Of a DNA stretch of 64,000 nucleotides, positions 1 through 7,317 are shown in pieces; the first letter of the stretch is position 1; every line of letters starts with the position of its first letter. The position numbers and the translations under genes are program-made. The notes under the pieces were generated by a model. That model was given only the letters and a program-made list of their open reading frames with translations. It had not been told where the DNA came from and made no database searches. Source of the DNA: Azospirillaceae bacterium (GTDB lineage: Bacteria > Pseudomonadota > Alphaproteobacteria > Azospirillales > Azospirillaceae); contig JARLIO010000006.1 in NCBI GenBank assembly GCA_031291675.1, forward strand, positions 1 to 64,000, read 5' to 3'.

Positions 1-48
1 CACGTCTTCCGTGCTGAATTTGGCAACAAAATCGAGAAGTCCGGCCAT
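1..48 (-). CDS. 5' end of a leftward gene cut by the window edge
   Basis: An ATG on the minus strand opens a frame of 16 codons (MAGLLDFVAKFSTEDV) that runs off the window. A purine-rich GGGGTGAAG stretch sits just before the ATG and could be the ribosome binding site. It follows the sugar transferase gene by 29 bases in the same direction, so it may be the next gene of the same unit. Too little is visible to name a function. Confidence 0.45.
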   Translation of the reverse strand, partial: MAGLLDFVAKFSTEDV

Positions 49-77
49 CGCTTCACCCCATCAGCAACAGACAGATT

Positions 78-1634
78 CTACTCCAAGGCGAGCCTAGCGC
101 CTAGAACATTTCGCGAACCTGCGCTACCCAGATAGGGAGAATTATCCAAATGTTGCTGACCGTCGAGGCCGGTATCGCTACGACCGGAGACCTGCCAAAT
201 CCCGGTGATACCCGGCCGTACCTTGCGACGAATCCTTTCAGTCGAAGGGCTCAGCTGTGCAACGTGGTACAATGGCAGCGGCCGTGGCCCGACCAGACTC
301 ATGTCGCCACGCACCACGTTCCAGAACTGCGGCAACTCATCGATGCTGAAGCGCCGCAATATCGCGCCCACGCCGGGGATGACCCGCGGATCGTGACGCA
401 GCTTCATCGTCAGGTTCCATTCCGCATGCATTTCGGCGGAACGCGCCAGCATTTCAGCGAGCTTGGTGTCCGCATTACGCACCATGGTGCGCAATTTCCA
501 GATCCGGAAACGCCGGCCATCCAGGCCGATCCGCGTCTGGGCGAACAACACCGGCCCCGGCGATACAACCACCACCAGCGCGGCAGCCACAAGGATCAGC
601 GGCACTGCCGCGACCAGAGCCAAACTCCCCAGCATCAGATCCATGGCGCGCTTGATGATCTTGTTACGCCGGACCAACAGATTGCGCTGCATTTCCAGCC
701 CAAGATGTGTCCCGAGATCGCGAACCGATACCCAAAGGCTTTGCAGCTCCCGGGTCTCCGGAATCAGCACGACCCTGGGATAAGGCAAATCATCCGCGGC
801 ATCGGCGTTTTCGATGCGGTCGCTGAAATCGCTGCCGTGCAGGATCACCAGAGCCAGCGCTGCAGGCGGCAACGAAGCGCTGGCAAGATCCGAAAAATCG
901 GCCCCGGCAACCGGGATCCAGCCCAACTCAGGATGACTGAGCAACGTGTCCATGACCGCCTGTCGCCGCGATTCCGGCCCCAAAACGACGGCGGCTTCCC
1001 CCCACCAGCCGCGTCGGATCAAGAACATCCGCGCGACACCGTCCCACGCCGGAAGTATAAGGACCGCAATTGCCGCGGCAATCAGCAGGATCCCGCGTGA
1101 CCACTGGCCATTCTGCGCCAAATAATCAAACAGGATCATCGCCCCGAACCACAGGAGCGTCAGATTGACCCGGTGGCGCAAACGTTCCACTCCGGTCTGT
1201 CCGTAACCCGGATAAAATTGGCACAACGCAAAGACCAGTGGCAACAATGCGACGGCGGTCAGAACACCCAGGAACATGCGCGCGCCGATCAGGATCGGAA
1301 ACCATTCATTCAGTTCCAGACGGACCAGGACCGCAGCCAGAACGGCCCCGATCAGCACCGCCAGATCACCGGCAGCCAGAACCATGGCGGCGACACCGGC
1401 CGGCGGCACCGGTCCGCTTCGCGTCTCTGGCGCCACGATCTTTGGCAATACCGCGGCGCTTGCGACATCACGGGGCGTCACGGCGGGTTCACATCTGACA
1501 TTGGCCACATACCAAAACCAAAACCCTGCCCAAAACCAAAACCCTGCCCAAAACCGAAACCCTGCCGAAACCAAACAGCCTGATCGTGCCCGGAAACAAC
1601 CATCAAGCACCCTGCGCACCGGCCGGACCGCCAT
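78..1634 (-). CDS. Polyprenyl-phosphate sugar-1-phosphate transferase (WbaP/EpsE type), C-terminus abnormal
   Basis: Initiating enzyme of polysaccharide synthesis: the family moves a sugar phosphate from a nucleotide sugar to undecaprenyl phosphate at the inner membrane. The ATG at 1634 lies just after the stop of the upstream ligase gene and gives about 518 residues. Several hydrophobic helices precede the catalytic domain, which shows KRAMDLMLGSLALV, the W-K-L-R-T-M motif, DELPQFWNV, LVGPRPLP and RPGITGIWQVSGRSD. The usual C-terminal Y-x-R-N-W-S-x-W-x-D segment and its closing helix are missing: after LDNSPY the sequence becomes unlike the family and stops about 20 residues later. No other frame restores the motif. 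The N-terminus contains an 18-bp tandem repeat coding for an FW-rich stretch. The family call is firm; activity is doubtful. Confidence 0.85.
   Translation of the reverse strand: MAVRPVRRVLDGCFRARSGCLVSAGFRFWAGFWFWAGFWFWYVANVRCEPAVTPRDVASAAVLPKIVAPETRSGPVPPAGVAAMVLAAGDLAVLIGAVLAAVLVRLELNEWFPILIGARMFLGVLTAVALLPLVFALCQFYPGYGQTGVERLRHRVNLTLLWFGAMILFDYLAQNGQWSRGILLIAAAIAVLILPAWDGVARMFLIRRGWWGEAAVVLGPESRRQAVMDTLLSHPELGWIPVAGADFSDLASASLPPAALALVILHGSDFSDRIENADAADDLPYPRVVLIPETRELQSLWVSVRDLGTHLGLEMQRNLLVRRNKIIKRAMDLMLGSLALVAAVPLILVAAALVVVVSPGPVLFAQTRIGLDGRRFRIWKLRTMVRNADTKLAEMLARSAEMHAEWNLTMKLRHDPRVIPGVGAILRRFSIDELPQFWNVVRGDMSLVGPRPLPLYHVAQLSPSTERIRRKVRPGITGIWQVSGRSDTGLDGQQHLDNSPYLGSAGSRNVLGARLALE
1508..1568. 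repeat. 18-bp tandem repeat inside a coding region
   Basis: The plus strand shows about three and a half copies of an 18-bp unit (CCAAAACCAAAACCCTGC), the last ones with point changes. On the minus strand it encodes the Phe/Trp/Ala/Gly-rich N-terminal stretch of the sugar transferase. Because 18 is a multiple of three, gain or loss of a unit would keep the reading frame. Confidence 0.9.
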
Positions 1635-1648
1635 CGCCTCGTCATCGG

Positions 1649-3061
1649 CTACTCCCGGCCGGTCGGCCAGGACTGCGCGTAACCCATTCCCAAAAGGAGC
1701 GCCAATGTCACGGCGACCGCCGGAATCTGCGCGCTGAAATCGACGAGCCCGTCCGCCCCCACCAAGACCGCTGCGGCAATCGCCACCACCGGGTAGACCC
1801 GGTCCCGACGGCGCTGCCGCAGCCCCCACACGCATCGTCCCACAACGATCGCCAGCGACAGGAACCACAGACCGGCGGCGGGCAGTCCCAGATCCATCGC
1901 CGTCTCCAGAAAGACGTCGTGGGCAAACTCCCAGGTCGTCGGCGCCGGCAGGGAAACATCACGATAGATCCGGAACGCTGGAAGAAAGGCGCCGAAACCA
2001 TGCCCGAGCCACGGGGCATCCTCGATCGCCTGTTCCGTCAGACGATACAGATTCGAACGATCATCGGTACCGATCTGGTCCGGGGTCTCGGCCAGGCGCT
2101 GCAGGGTCAGATCGCCGCTGTGCGCCAACACCGCGACGACGACACAAGCCAGGGCAAAGCACAGCAGCACCGCAACACGGGCCCTGATCAGCCGCGCCTC
2201 AAGCGCGGCACCGAGCAAAGCCAGCGTTGCCACGGCAGTTGCGACAAACGCCCCCCGCGAATGACACAGCACCAGCGCCAGCCCGATCACCGCCCCGCCC
2301 AGCGCCGCCGGAAGGGTTTCCAAAAGCAGGGACTCGGCTACTTCACGCAGTTCCCGTGGTTCGGACCGGTGCCGGCGTCGCACCGAATGCACAACCACCG
2401 CGAGACAACACAAAATCCCCAGCCCGGCATAAGTGCCATAGGCATCACGATTGACAAAAGTCGCAGTCAGATCGCCATGATAGGCCCATTTGCGCAACCA
2501 CAGGATTGAATCGGCGTCGGAAAAGAACACGACCAGACCATAGACCGCGTAGAGGATCCCGGCCGCCGCCAGCGTCGTCAACGCCATCCGCGCCCGCGCC
2601 CGTTCCCGGCATAGCTGCACCGCCAACCAGAACACCGCCGCATAGCAGACGACGCGCAGCAGGGCGGTACGGGTCATCGTCGGATCGAGCGAGATGCTGC
2701 CCGAAACCGGTGCGCCCAACCCCGTGGCCGCTTCACTCCACAGCGGATGCCACCAGGAAACCGGCATGACATCCAGGGTCTGGACGAAAGCCCACAACAG
2801 CATCAGCGCGAAGGGAATCGCCGGCGCCGACAGCCAGCGCATCGGCACGACCACGCGGATGTGCCCCCGGGCGACCGCCGCAGCCCACAAAAGCACCACG
2901 ACACCGATCCACACCGCCATCACACTCCAGGCCCAGGGTCGCTGACCGCCCAAGGCCAGCGGCGTCAGAACCACCGCCGCCAGGAGCAGGCGGAACACCA
3001 TCTGGCCCCAGGTCAGGGATGCCGGCGCCTGGGTCACAATCCCCGGCTCTGCCATCACCAT
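1649..3061 (-). CDS. O-antigen ligase / Wzy-type polymerase family membrane protein
   Basis: Integral membrane protein of about 470 residues with roughly a dozen hydrophobic segments. A large loop between helices holds the kind of residues seen in Wzy_C/WaaL proteins: SRGAFVATAVATLALLG, then DDRSNLYRLTEQAIEDAPWLGHGFGAF and EFAHDVFLETAMDLGLPAAGLWF. Such proteins join or polymerise lipid-linked glycan units on the periplasmic face. The chosen ATG lies four bases after the stop of the alanine-rich gene, which fits coupled translation; an ATG at 3103 would overlap that gene by 38 bases. Ligase and polymerase cannot be told apart from sequence alone. Confidence 0.8.
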   Translation of the reverse strand: MVMAEPGIVTQAPASLTWGQMVFRLLLAAVVLTPLALGGQRPWAWSVMAVWIGVVVLLWAAAVARGHIRVVVPMRWLSAPAIPFALMLLWAFVQTLDVMPVSWWHPLWSEAATGLGAPVSGSISLDPTMTRTALLRVVCYAAVFWLAVQLCRERARARMALTTLAAAGILYAVYGLVVFFSDADSILWLRKWAYHGDLTATFVNRDAYGTYAGLGILCCLAVVVHSVRRRHRSEPRELREVAESLLLETLPAALGGAVIGLALVLCHSRGAFVATAVATLALLGAALEARLIRARVAVLLCFALACVVVAVLAHSGDLTLQRLAETPDQIGTDDRSNLYRLTEQAIEDAPWLGHGFGAFLPAFRIYRDVSLPAPTTWEFAHDVFLETAMDLGLPAAGLWFLSLAIVVGRCVWGLRQRRRDRVYPVVAIAAAVLVGADGLVDFSAQIPAVAVTLALLLGMGYAQSWPTGRE

Positions 3062-3065
3062 CGGG

Positions 3066-4064
3066 TCACGTCGGACTGGCGGATTGGAGTTTGTTCTCCG
3101 CATTGGGCGTGGTCTGCGCCGTCCCTGATGACAGGGGTTGTCCCGTCTCCGGATTGGTGCCCGCCAGAATGGTGTTGATATTCGCCCCCGTCACGGCATT
3201 GATCTGGCTGAGGGTGCCGCTCGACTCCGCCTGGACCAGGACACTGCGCACCGAGGAGGCGGCGGTGGGCACAGCAGCGCTGACCGCGGCGCTGCCCGCA
3301 GCGGAATAGGAATTCGCCATCGCCGAAATTGCGCTGCTCGGTGACACCGCATAGACCGCGGGATTGGTGACAACCTGAACCACCGCCACGGCAATCGTCG
3401 CAACGACGCTGGGCGCCGCGGCCTCCGCGGCCGGATCGACGATGACGCGGGCCGCGGCCACAGCAACTTGCGACGCCTGCGCCGACGACGATTGCAGGAC
3501 CGAACTCTGGTTGACAGCCTGGACTGCCGCTCCCGCAAGCTGAACCGCCGCTCCCGGAACCGAGGGCAGAAGTTTTTCCGCGGCCGAAACCGCCTCAACC
3601 GCAACCGTGGCCACAAGGGTCGCATTGCTCGATGCCGACGCCGCCTGCAGCGTTGTCGTCGCCAACTGCGCCGCCTGTGCCGGCACCGCCTTTTCGGCTT
3701 CGGGTGAGATGAAGATGCGCGCAGCAATTGTGATCACGCTCTGCGACTGCTGCGGCGCCGATTGCTGAACCGAGGCACTATTGATGACGTTGACCGCGGT
3801 CGTGGCAATATTGACGGCACGCTGCGGGTCGATCTTCAGCAGCTTTTCGGCCGCGACGATAATCTCCTGTGCCAAGGCCGCCGATTTAGCGGGATCGCCC
3901 GCGCTCAGGCTGGCAATCGCGCTTTGCAGTGCCTGGCCATTGCCACTGTCGAAGGCCGCCTGAAGGGCCGGCGGCAACGCCGCGGTCTGTGCCAGGGACA
4001 CGGTCGGACCGCCAAGGGTCATGGCCACAAGGCCTGCAAGCGCCGCGATACGAAGTCTGTTCAT
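3066..4064 (-). CDS. Alanine-rich exported protein with an internal duplication, function unknown
   Basis: The 332-residue product starts with a clear Sec signal peptide (MNRLRIAALAGLVAMTLGG, cleavage near SLAQT). The mature part is mostly Ala, Val, Ser and Gln with no cysteine. Two segments of about 85-90 residues look like copies of each other: one has VAAEKLLKIDPQRAV, QQSQSVITIAARIFISPEAE; the other has SAAEKLLPSVPGAAV, AQASQVAVAAARVIVDPAAE. They are separated by a Ser/Ala linker and followed by a Ser/Thr-rich tail. It sits between the export lipoprotein and the ligase in one leftward unit, so a periplasmic or cell-surface role in polysaccharide export or attachment is plausible. No known domain was recognised. 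Confidence 0.75.
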   Translation of the reverse strand: MNRLRIAALAGLVAMTLGGPTVSLAQTAALPPALQAAFDSGNGQALQSAIASLSAGDPAKSAALAQEIIVAAEKLLKIDPQRAVNIATTAVNVINSASVQQSAPQQSQSVITIAARIFISPEAEKAVPAQAAQLATTTLQAASASSNATLVATVAVEAVSAAEKLLPSVPGAAVQLAGAAVQAVNQSSVLQSSSAQASQVAVAAARVIVDPAAEAAAPSVVATIAVAVVQVVTNPAVYAVSPSSAISAMANSYSAAGSAAVSAAVPTAASSVRSVLVQAESSGTLSQINAVTGANINTILAGTNPETGQPLSSGTAQTTPNAENKLQSASPT

Positions 4065-4218
4065 CGTCTCCCCTCAATGGCAGGCCACCCCATGGCCACA
4101 TCTCCCCAACCGCAAAACCAACCAAACATCCGTGGAAGAGCTCCCAAATCAGGAGCGGGCACCGCCACCATCGCCACCGGTTCAACCGGCCGACAGCGAA
4201 TAGACACATCAAGACCGT

Positions 4219-4255
4219 TCTAGAACATCCTCTCCCTCTCTAGAACATCCTCTCC
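4219..4255. repeat. 17-bp direct repeat duplicating the 3' end of the export lipoprotein gene
   Basis: The sequence TCTAGAACATCCTCTCC occurs at 4219-4235 and again at 4239-4255. The second copy contains the last codons and the TAG stop of the Wza-like gene, and the first lies just beyond it. The first copy also overlaps a 10-bp palindrome, GTTCTAGAAC, at 4217-4226. Confidence 0.9.
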
Positions 4256-4857
4256 ATCACCTTGATGATATCGCCGGGCAGGATGGGCGTCCGCTCCAAA
4301 GCATGGTATTGAACCTGTTCGCCATTGACATCGCGAACCAGCACCGCCTCGCCCTGACGCGCCCGGTAGTCGTAGCCGCCGGCGCGGGCAATCGCGCTCA
4401 ACACCGTCATGCCGCTGAGATAGGGAAACTCACCAGGGCTGCGGACCTCGCCCAACACATAGAACGGCCGGAATGTCAGCACCTCGACCGCAACCTTCGG
4501 CTCCTGCAAATAACCATTCTTGCGCAACATTTCTTCGATCCGTCCGGCGACCACCGGAGCCGTCAGCCCGGCGGCGCGGATATTCCCCACCAGAGGTAGA
4601 GCGAGCGTTCCTGAAGGGTCGAGCGTAAAGTCACCAGAAAGATTACTTTCGCCAAAAACGGTCAATCGAACAAGATTCCCTGGCTCCAGTAAATAGCCTT
4701 CGCTCGGTCCCTTAATCTTCATCGGCGCTTCCTGATCCGGAAAACTGTCGAGACCAACGCACCCGCTGAGAGCCAGCGTCGCGACCAGGACCATTCCGGT
4801 CAGGCGGCGAAACAGCCCAAGACAACAAAGCGCTGGCATTGATCTGAAACCATGCAT
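4240..4857 (-). CDS. Polysaccharide export outer-membrane lipoprotein (Wza-like)
   Basis: A 205-residue protein of the Poly_export/SLBB family that forms or gates the outer-membrane channel for capsule and exopolysaccharide. A hydrophobic leader ends in a lipobox, LALSGC, so the mature protein is probably lipid-anchored. The Poly_export domain follows (YLLEPGNLVRLTVFGESNLSGDFTLDPSG, LPLVGNI), then one SLBB segment (FYVLGEVRSPGEFPYLSGMTVLSAIARAGG). It is shorter than E. coli Wza and has a single SLBB unit, as in many alphaproteobacterial homologues. It is the first gene of the leftward unit and is divergent from the beta-barrel gene. Confidence 0.9.
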   Translation of the reverse strand: MHGFRSMPALCCLGLFRRLTGMVLVATLALSGCVGLDSFPDQEAPMKIKGPSEGYLLEPGNLVRLTVFGESNLSGDFTLDPSGTLALPLVGNIRAAGLTAPVVAGRIEEMLRKNGYLQEPKVAVEVLTFRPFYVLGEVRSPGEFPYLSGMTVLSAIARAGGYDYRARQGEAVLVRDVNGEQVQYHALERTPILPGDIIKVMERMF

Positions 4858-5040
4858 TTGGCTGATACCTGCTATGATCGAGGAACCGCGCCGAGAGATA
4901 TATCAACTTTCGGCAGATTTCAACCTTATGCTTTAGAATACCTGGAGAAACACAAATCCCGTCTCCCCCCGTTTGCGCAGCGATCACCACGGCGAAAACA
5001 CATTGTATCTGCAACAACGTTCTGGTGCCAAGGCCGGAGA

Positions 5041-5056
5041 TATGCTAGCCAGCATA
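5041..5056. promoter_or_regulatory. Inverted repeat in the divergent promoter region
   Basis: TATGCT-AGCC-AGCATA is a perfect 6-bp inverted repeat in the 220-bp region between the export lipoprotein gene (left) and the beta-barrel gene (right), about 20 bases before the latter's first ATG. A TATAGC/TACTAT-like -10 sequence overlaps its right end. It could be an operator; this is inference. Confidence 0.4.
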
Positions 5057-5077
5057 CTATAGCGCGCACCATACGAA

Positions 5078-6496
5078 ATGGGTAAACAAACCATGTCGTG
5101 GCCGGCACAGTCTCAACACCACACGGGTACCATCCGCTTGCAACCAACAACGATGCCGACTCGGCGACTGCACCGGATCGCCGCAGCCGGGCTGTCAATC
5201 GCAACCCTCGTCGGCGGACTTGCGGCACCGGCACGGGCTCAGCTTCTCAGCCCCTCGGCCCCCACCGAGGATGCGAACGGCCACCAATCGAGCGCTAAAG
5301 TGACCCAGGACCTCAGCACCAGCGGTGCCGATCCCGGTAACGGCGCCAATGACGTCGCTGACAGCTATCAGCCCAAAGGCATCGAGTATGGCGAGTTCCT
5401 GATTTTCCCCAAGGTCGAGCTTAACGAAACCTACAATTCGAACGTCTATGCGACGCCATCGGATGTCAAGGGCGACTTCATCACGACCATTCAGCCGCAG
5501 ATCGACCTCCGCTCCCGATTTGCGGAACACGAGCTGGATTTCTCTTTCCTCGCTAAAGAGCAGGTTTTTGCAACCTACACCCTGAATAACACGCTCGACT
5601 TATCGGCGACAGTCAACGGGCGCTACGACATCACACGCGAGGCACAGGCCACCTATTACGGCCAGGTGTTCTCCGGCCATGAGGATCGCGGCAGTCCTGA
5701 CGACGCCCACGGTCGCGAACCGACGCCGACAACCGGATCGATCAACCAGTTCGAGGTCAAAGACCAGTTGGGCCGCGTGACCATCGGCGGTGGCGTTGCC
5801 CTGAACCGCTACGAGTTTGGCAACGTCGACACCACCGTCGGGACCACTGTCGATAATTCTGATCGCAACCGGTGGGAATTGTCTAGTCACCAACGTGTCA
5901 GTTACGAGCTGTTTCCCGGCTACGCCGCCGTCGCCGACATCTCGGAAAACACCCATGTCTTCGATGTCTCCAGCGACCGCAACGGCTTCAATCGCAACAG
6001 CAGCGGCTATGCGGCGCAAACCGGTGTCGCCGTCGATGTCAGCCAGTTGGTGCGCGGTGACTTCCTGGTCGGCTATTTTGCCCAGGATTACCGCGATTCA
6101 CGGCTGCGGTCACCGTCCGGCGTCTCCGCAAGCGCGGTGTTCAACTGGACCCCGAGCAAGCTGACCCTGATCGTTCCCGCCCTTCAACGATCCTCGTCCG
6201 ATACCACGATTGATGGCGCCGGCGCACTGGTGGAGACTTTGGGCAGTCTCACGGTGCGCCATGAATTGCAACGCAATATCATCCTGACCGGTTACACCAG
6301 CGTCGCCTACGATCAGTACAGCGGCTACTCGGCGCAGAATGCGACGACCTATACGGCACGGGCGCGGCTGATCTATGCCTTCACGCCGGAACTCTATGCC
6401 GGCGGTGAGTTGAGCTATGTCGACAAGGTATCGCGGACGCTGAGCGTCGGCTATCAACAAACGACGGCCATGCTGAAGCTGGGCCTGCAATATTAG
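5078..6496 (+). CDS. Outer-membrane beta-barrel protein of an exopolysaccharide locus
   Basis: A product of up to 472 residues with a signal peptide (RRLHRIAAAGLSIATLVGGL, cleavage near ARAQ). After a disordered linker the mature part is rich in alternating aromatic/polar strands (FLIFPKVELNETYNSNVYATP, YSGYSAQNATTYTARARLIYAF) and ends in ...MLKLGLQY, with the aromatic last residue typical of barrels. It resembles the BBP2_2 type of putative porins found in exopolysaccharide clusters and may form the exit pore or a partner of the export lipoprotein. ATGs at 5078, 5093 and 5153 are all possible, and none has a strong ribosome binding site. Confidence 0.8.
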   Translation: MGKQTMSWPAQSQHHTGTIRLQPTTMPTRRLHRIAAAGLSIATLVGGLAAPARAQLLSPSAPTEDANGHQSSAKVTQDLSTSGADPGNGANDVADSYQPKGIEYGEFLIFPKVELNETYNSNVYATPSDVKGDFITTIQPQIDLRSRFAEHELDFSFLAKEQVFATYTLNNTLDLSATVNGRYDITREAQATYYGQVFSGHEDRGSPDDAHGREPTPTTGSINQFEVKDQLGRVTIGGGVALNRYEFGNVDTTVGTTVDNSDRNRWELSSHQRVSYELFPGYAAVADISENTHVFDVSSDRNGFNRNSSGYAAQTGVAVDVSQLVRGDFLVGYFAQDYRDSRLRSPSGVSASAVFNWTPSKLTLIVPALQRSSSDTTIDGAGALVETLGSLTVRHELQRNIILTGYTSVAYDQYSGYSAQNATTYTARARLIYAFTPELYAGGELSYVDKVSRTLSVGYQQTTAMLKLGLQY

Positions 6497-6510
6497 AGCG
6501 GAGCCGCCCC

Positions 6511-7281
6511 TTGCCTCGCGTTTCCAGCCCGCAGAGCCGCACCGCCGAGCCCGGACCGGACCGGACCGCCCCGAACCGGACTGCCCCGGACTGGACTGCC
6601 CCGGACTGGACTGCCGTCGTCATTGCTGCGGCTTTCTGCGTCCTGCTGCTCGGCCTGGGTGTGCCGCGCCTGGTTTCCGCGATCCTGGCACAGCCGGCCA
6701 ACGCGGTCCTGTGGCAAGCCTATCACGGCGAAACGGTGTCGCCCGCCGCTCTGCGCCGTGCCGCGACCGCCCTTGACGCGGCAAACCGCTGGTTAGCCAA
6801 TGGCGAAGCCCTTGATGATGAAAGCTTTCTGCTGAGCCAGGCGGCCATCGGCACCCCGCCGGGCGATGATCGCGCCGCGCTCGACGCCCGTGCCGAGCGG
6901 ACCGCGATCACGGCGCTGACCCGGGCCCCGGGTCAACCCAATGCCTGGGCCCGGCTGGCCGGGCTGCGCGAACAGCGGCAGGACACCGGGGGCGCCGTCG
7001 CGGCGTTGCGCCTGTCGATGCTGTCGGGCGCCCTGGTGCCTGCCCTGATGCCATCGCGGATCGCACAAGCGATTCGCCTGCGCGCTGTCCTGGACGCGGA
7101 TACCTTGTCGCTGGTCAAACGCCAGATCCGCCTGACGGCCGCCGTCGCGCCCGGTTTCATCGCGGCACTTCGCGCCGATCCGAACAGCGCGCCGCTGGTC
7201 GACGACGCCCTGACCGGGGCGACGGGCGCCGGGACAACAGACAGCCACCGTCTCGACGGAAGCGGCAACCCGGCCCCATAG
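6511..7281 (+). CDS. Single-pass membrane protein with repetitive N-terminus, unknown function
   Basis: This 256-residue frame uses a TTG start 14 bases after the beta-barrel gene, with an AGCGGAG sequence upstream. The first 35 residues are low complexity and repeated (TAPNRTAPDWTAPDWTA), followed by one hydrophobic helix (VVIAAAFCVLLLGLGVPRLV). The remaining 190 residues are Ala/Leu/Arg-rich, probably helical and periplasmic, with a weak TPR-like pattern (APGQPNAWARLAGLREQRQDTGGAVAALRLSM). The position between the barrel and a glycosyltransferase suggests a role in polysaccharide assembly. No family was recognised. Confidence 0.65.
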   Translation: MPRVSSPQSRTAEPGPDRTAPNRTAPDWTAPDWTAVVIAAAFCVLLLGLGVPRLVSAILAQPANAVLWQAYHGETVSPAALRRAATALDAANRWLANGEALDDESFLLSQAAIGTPPGDDRAALDARAERTAITALTRAPGQPNAWARLAGLREQRQDTGGAVAALRLSMLSGALVPALMPSRIAQAIRLRAVLDADTLSLVKRQIRLTAAVAPGFIAALRADPNSAPLVDDALTGATGAGTTDSHRLDGSGNPAP

Positions 7282-7317
7282 CCGGGGTACCACACCGGGT
7301 GCTTGGAGATCGCCGCA

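Noticed and set aside
1508-1568. CRISPR-like repeat
   Set aside because: The units are contiguous, with no spacers between them.
1173-1737. Plus-strand frames with repeated PKPKPCPKPKPCP-type sequence
   Set aside because: They are the antisense reading of the 18-bp repeat within the sugar transferase gene.
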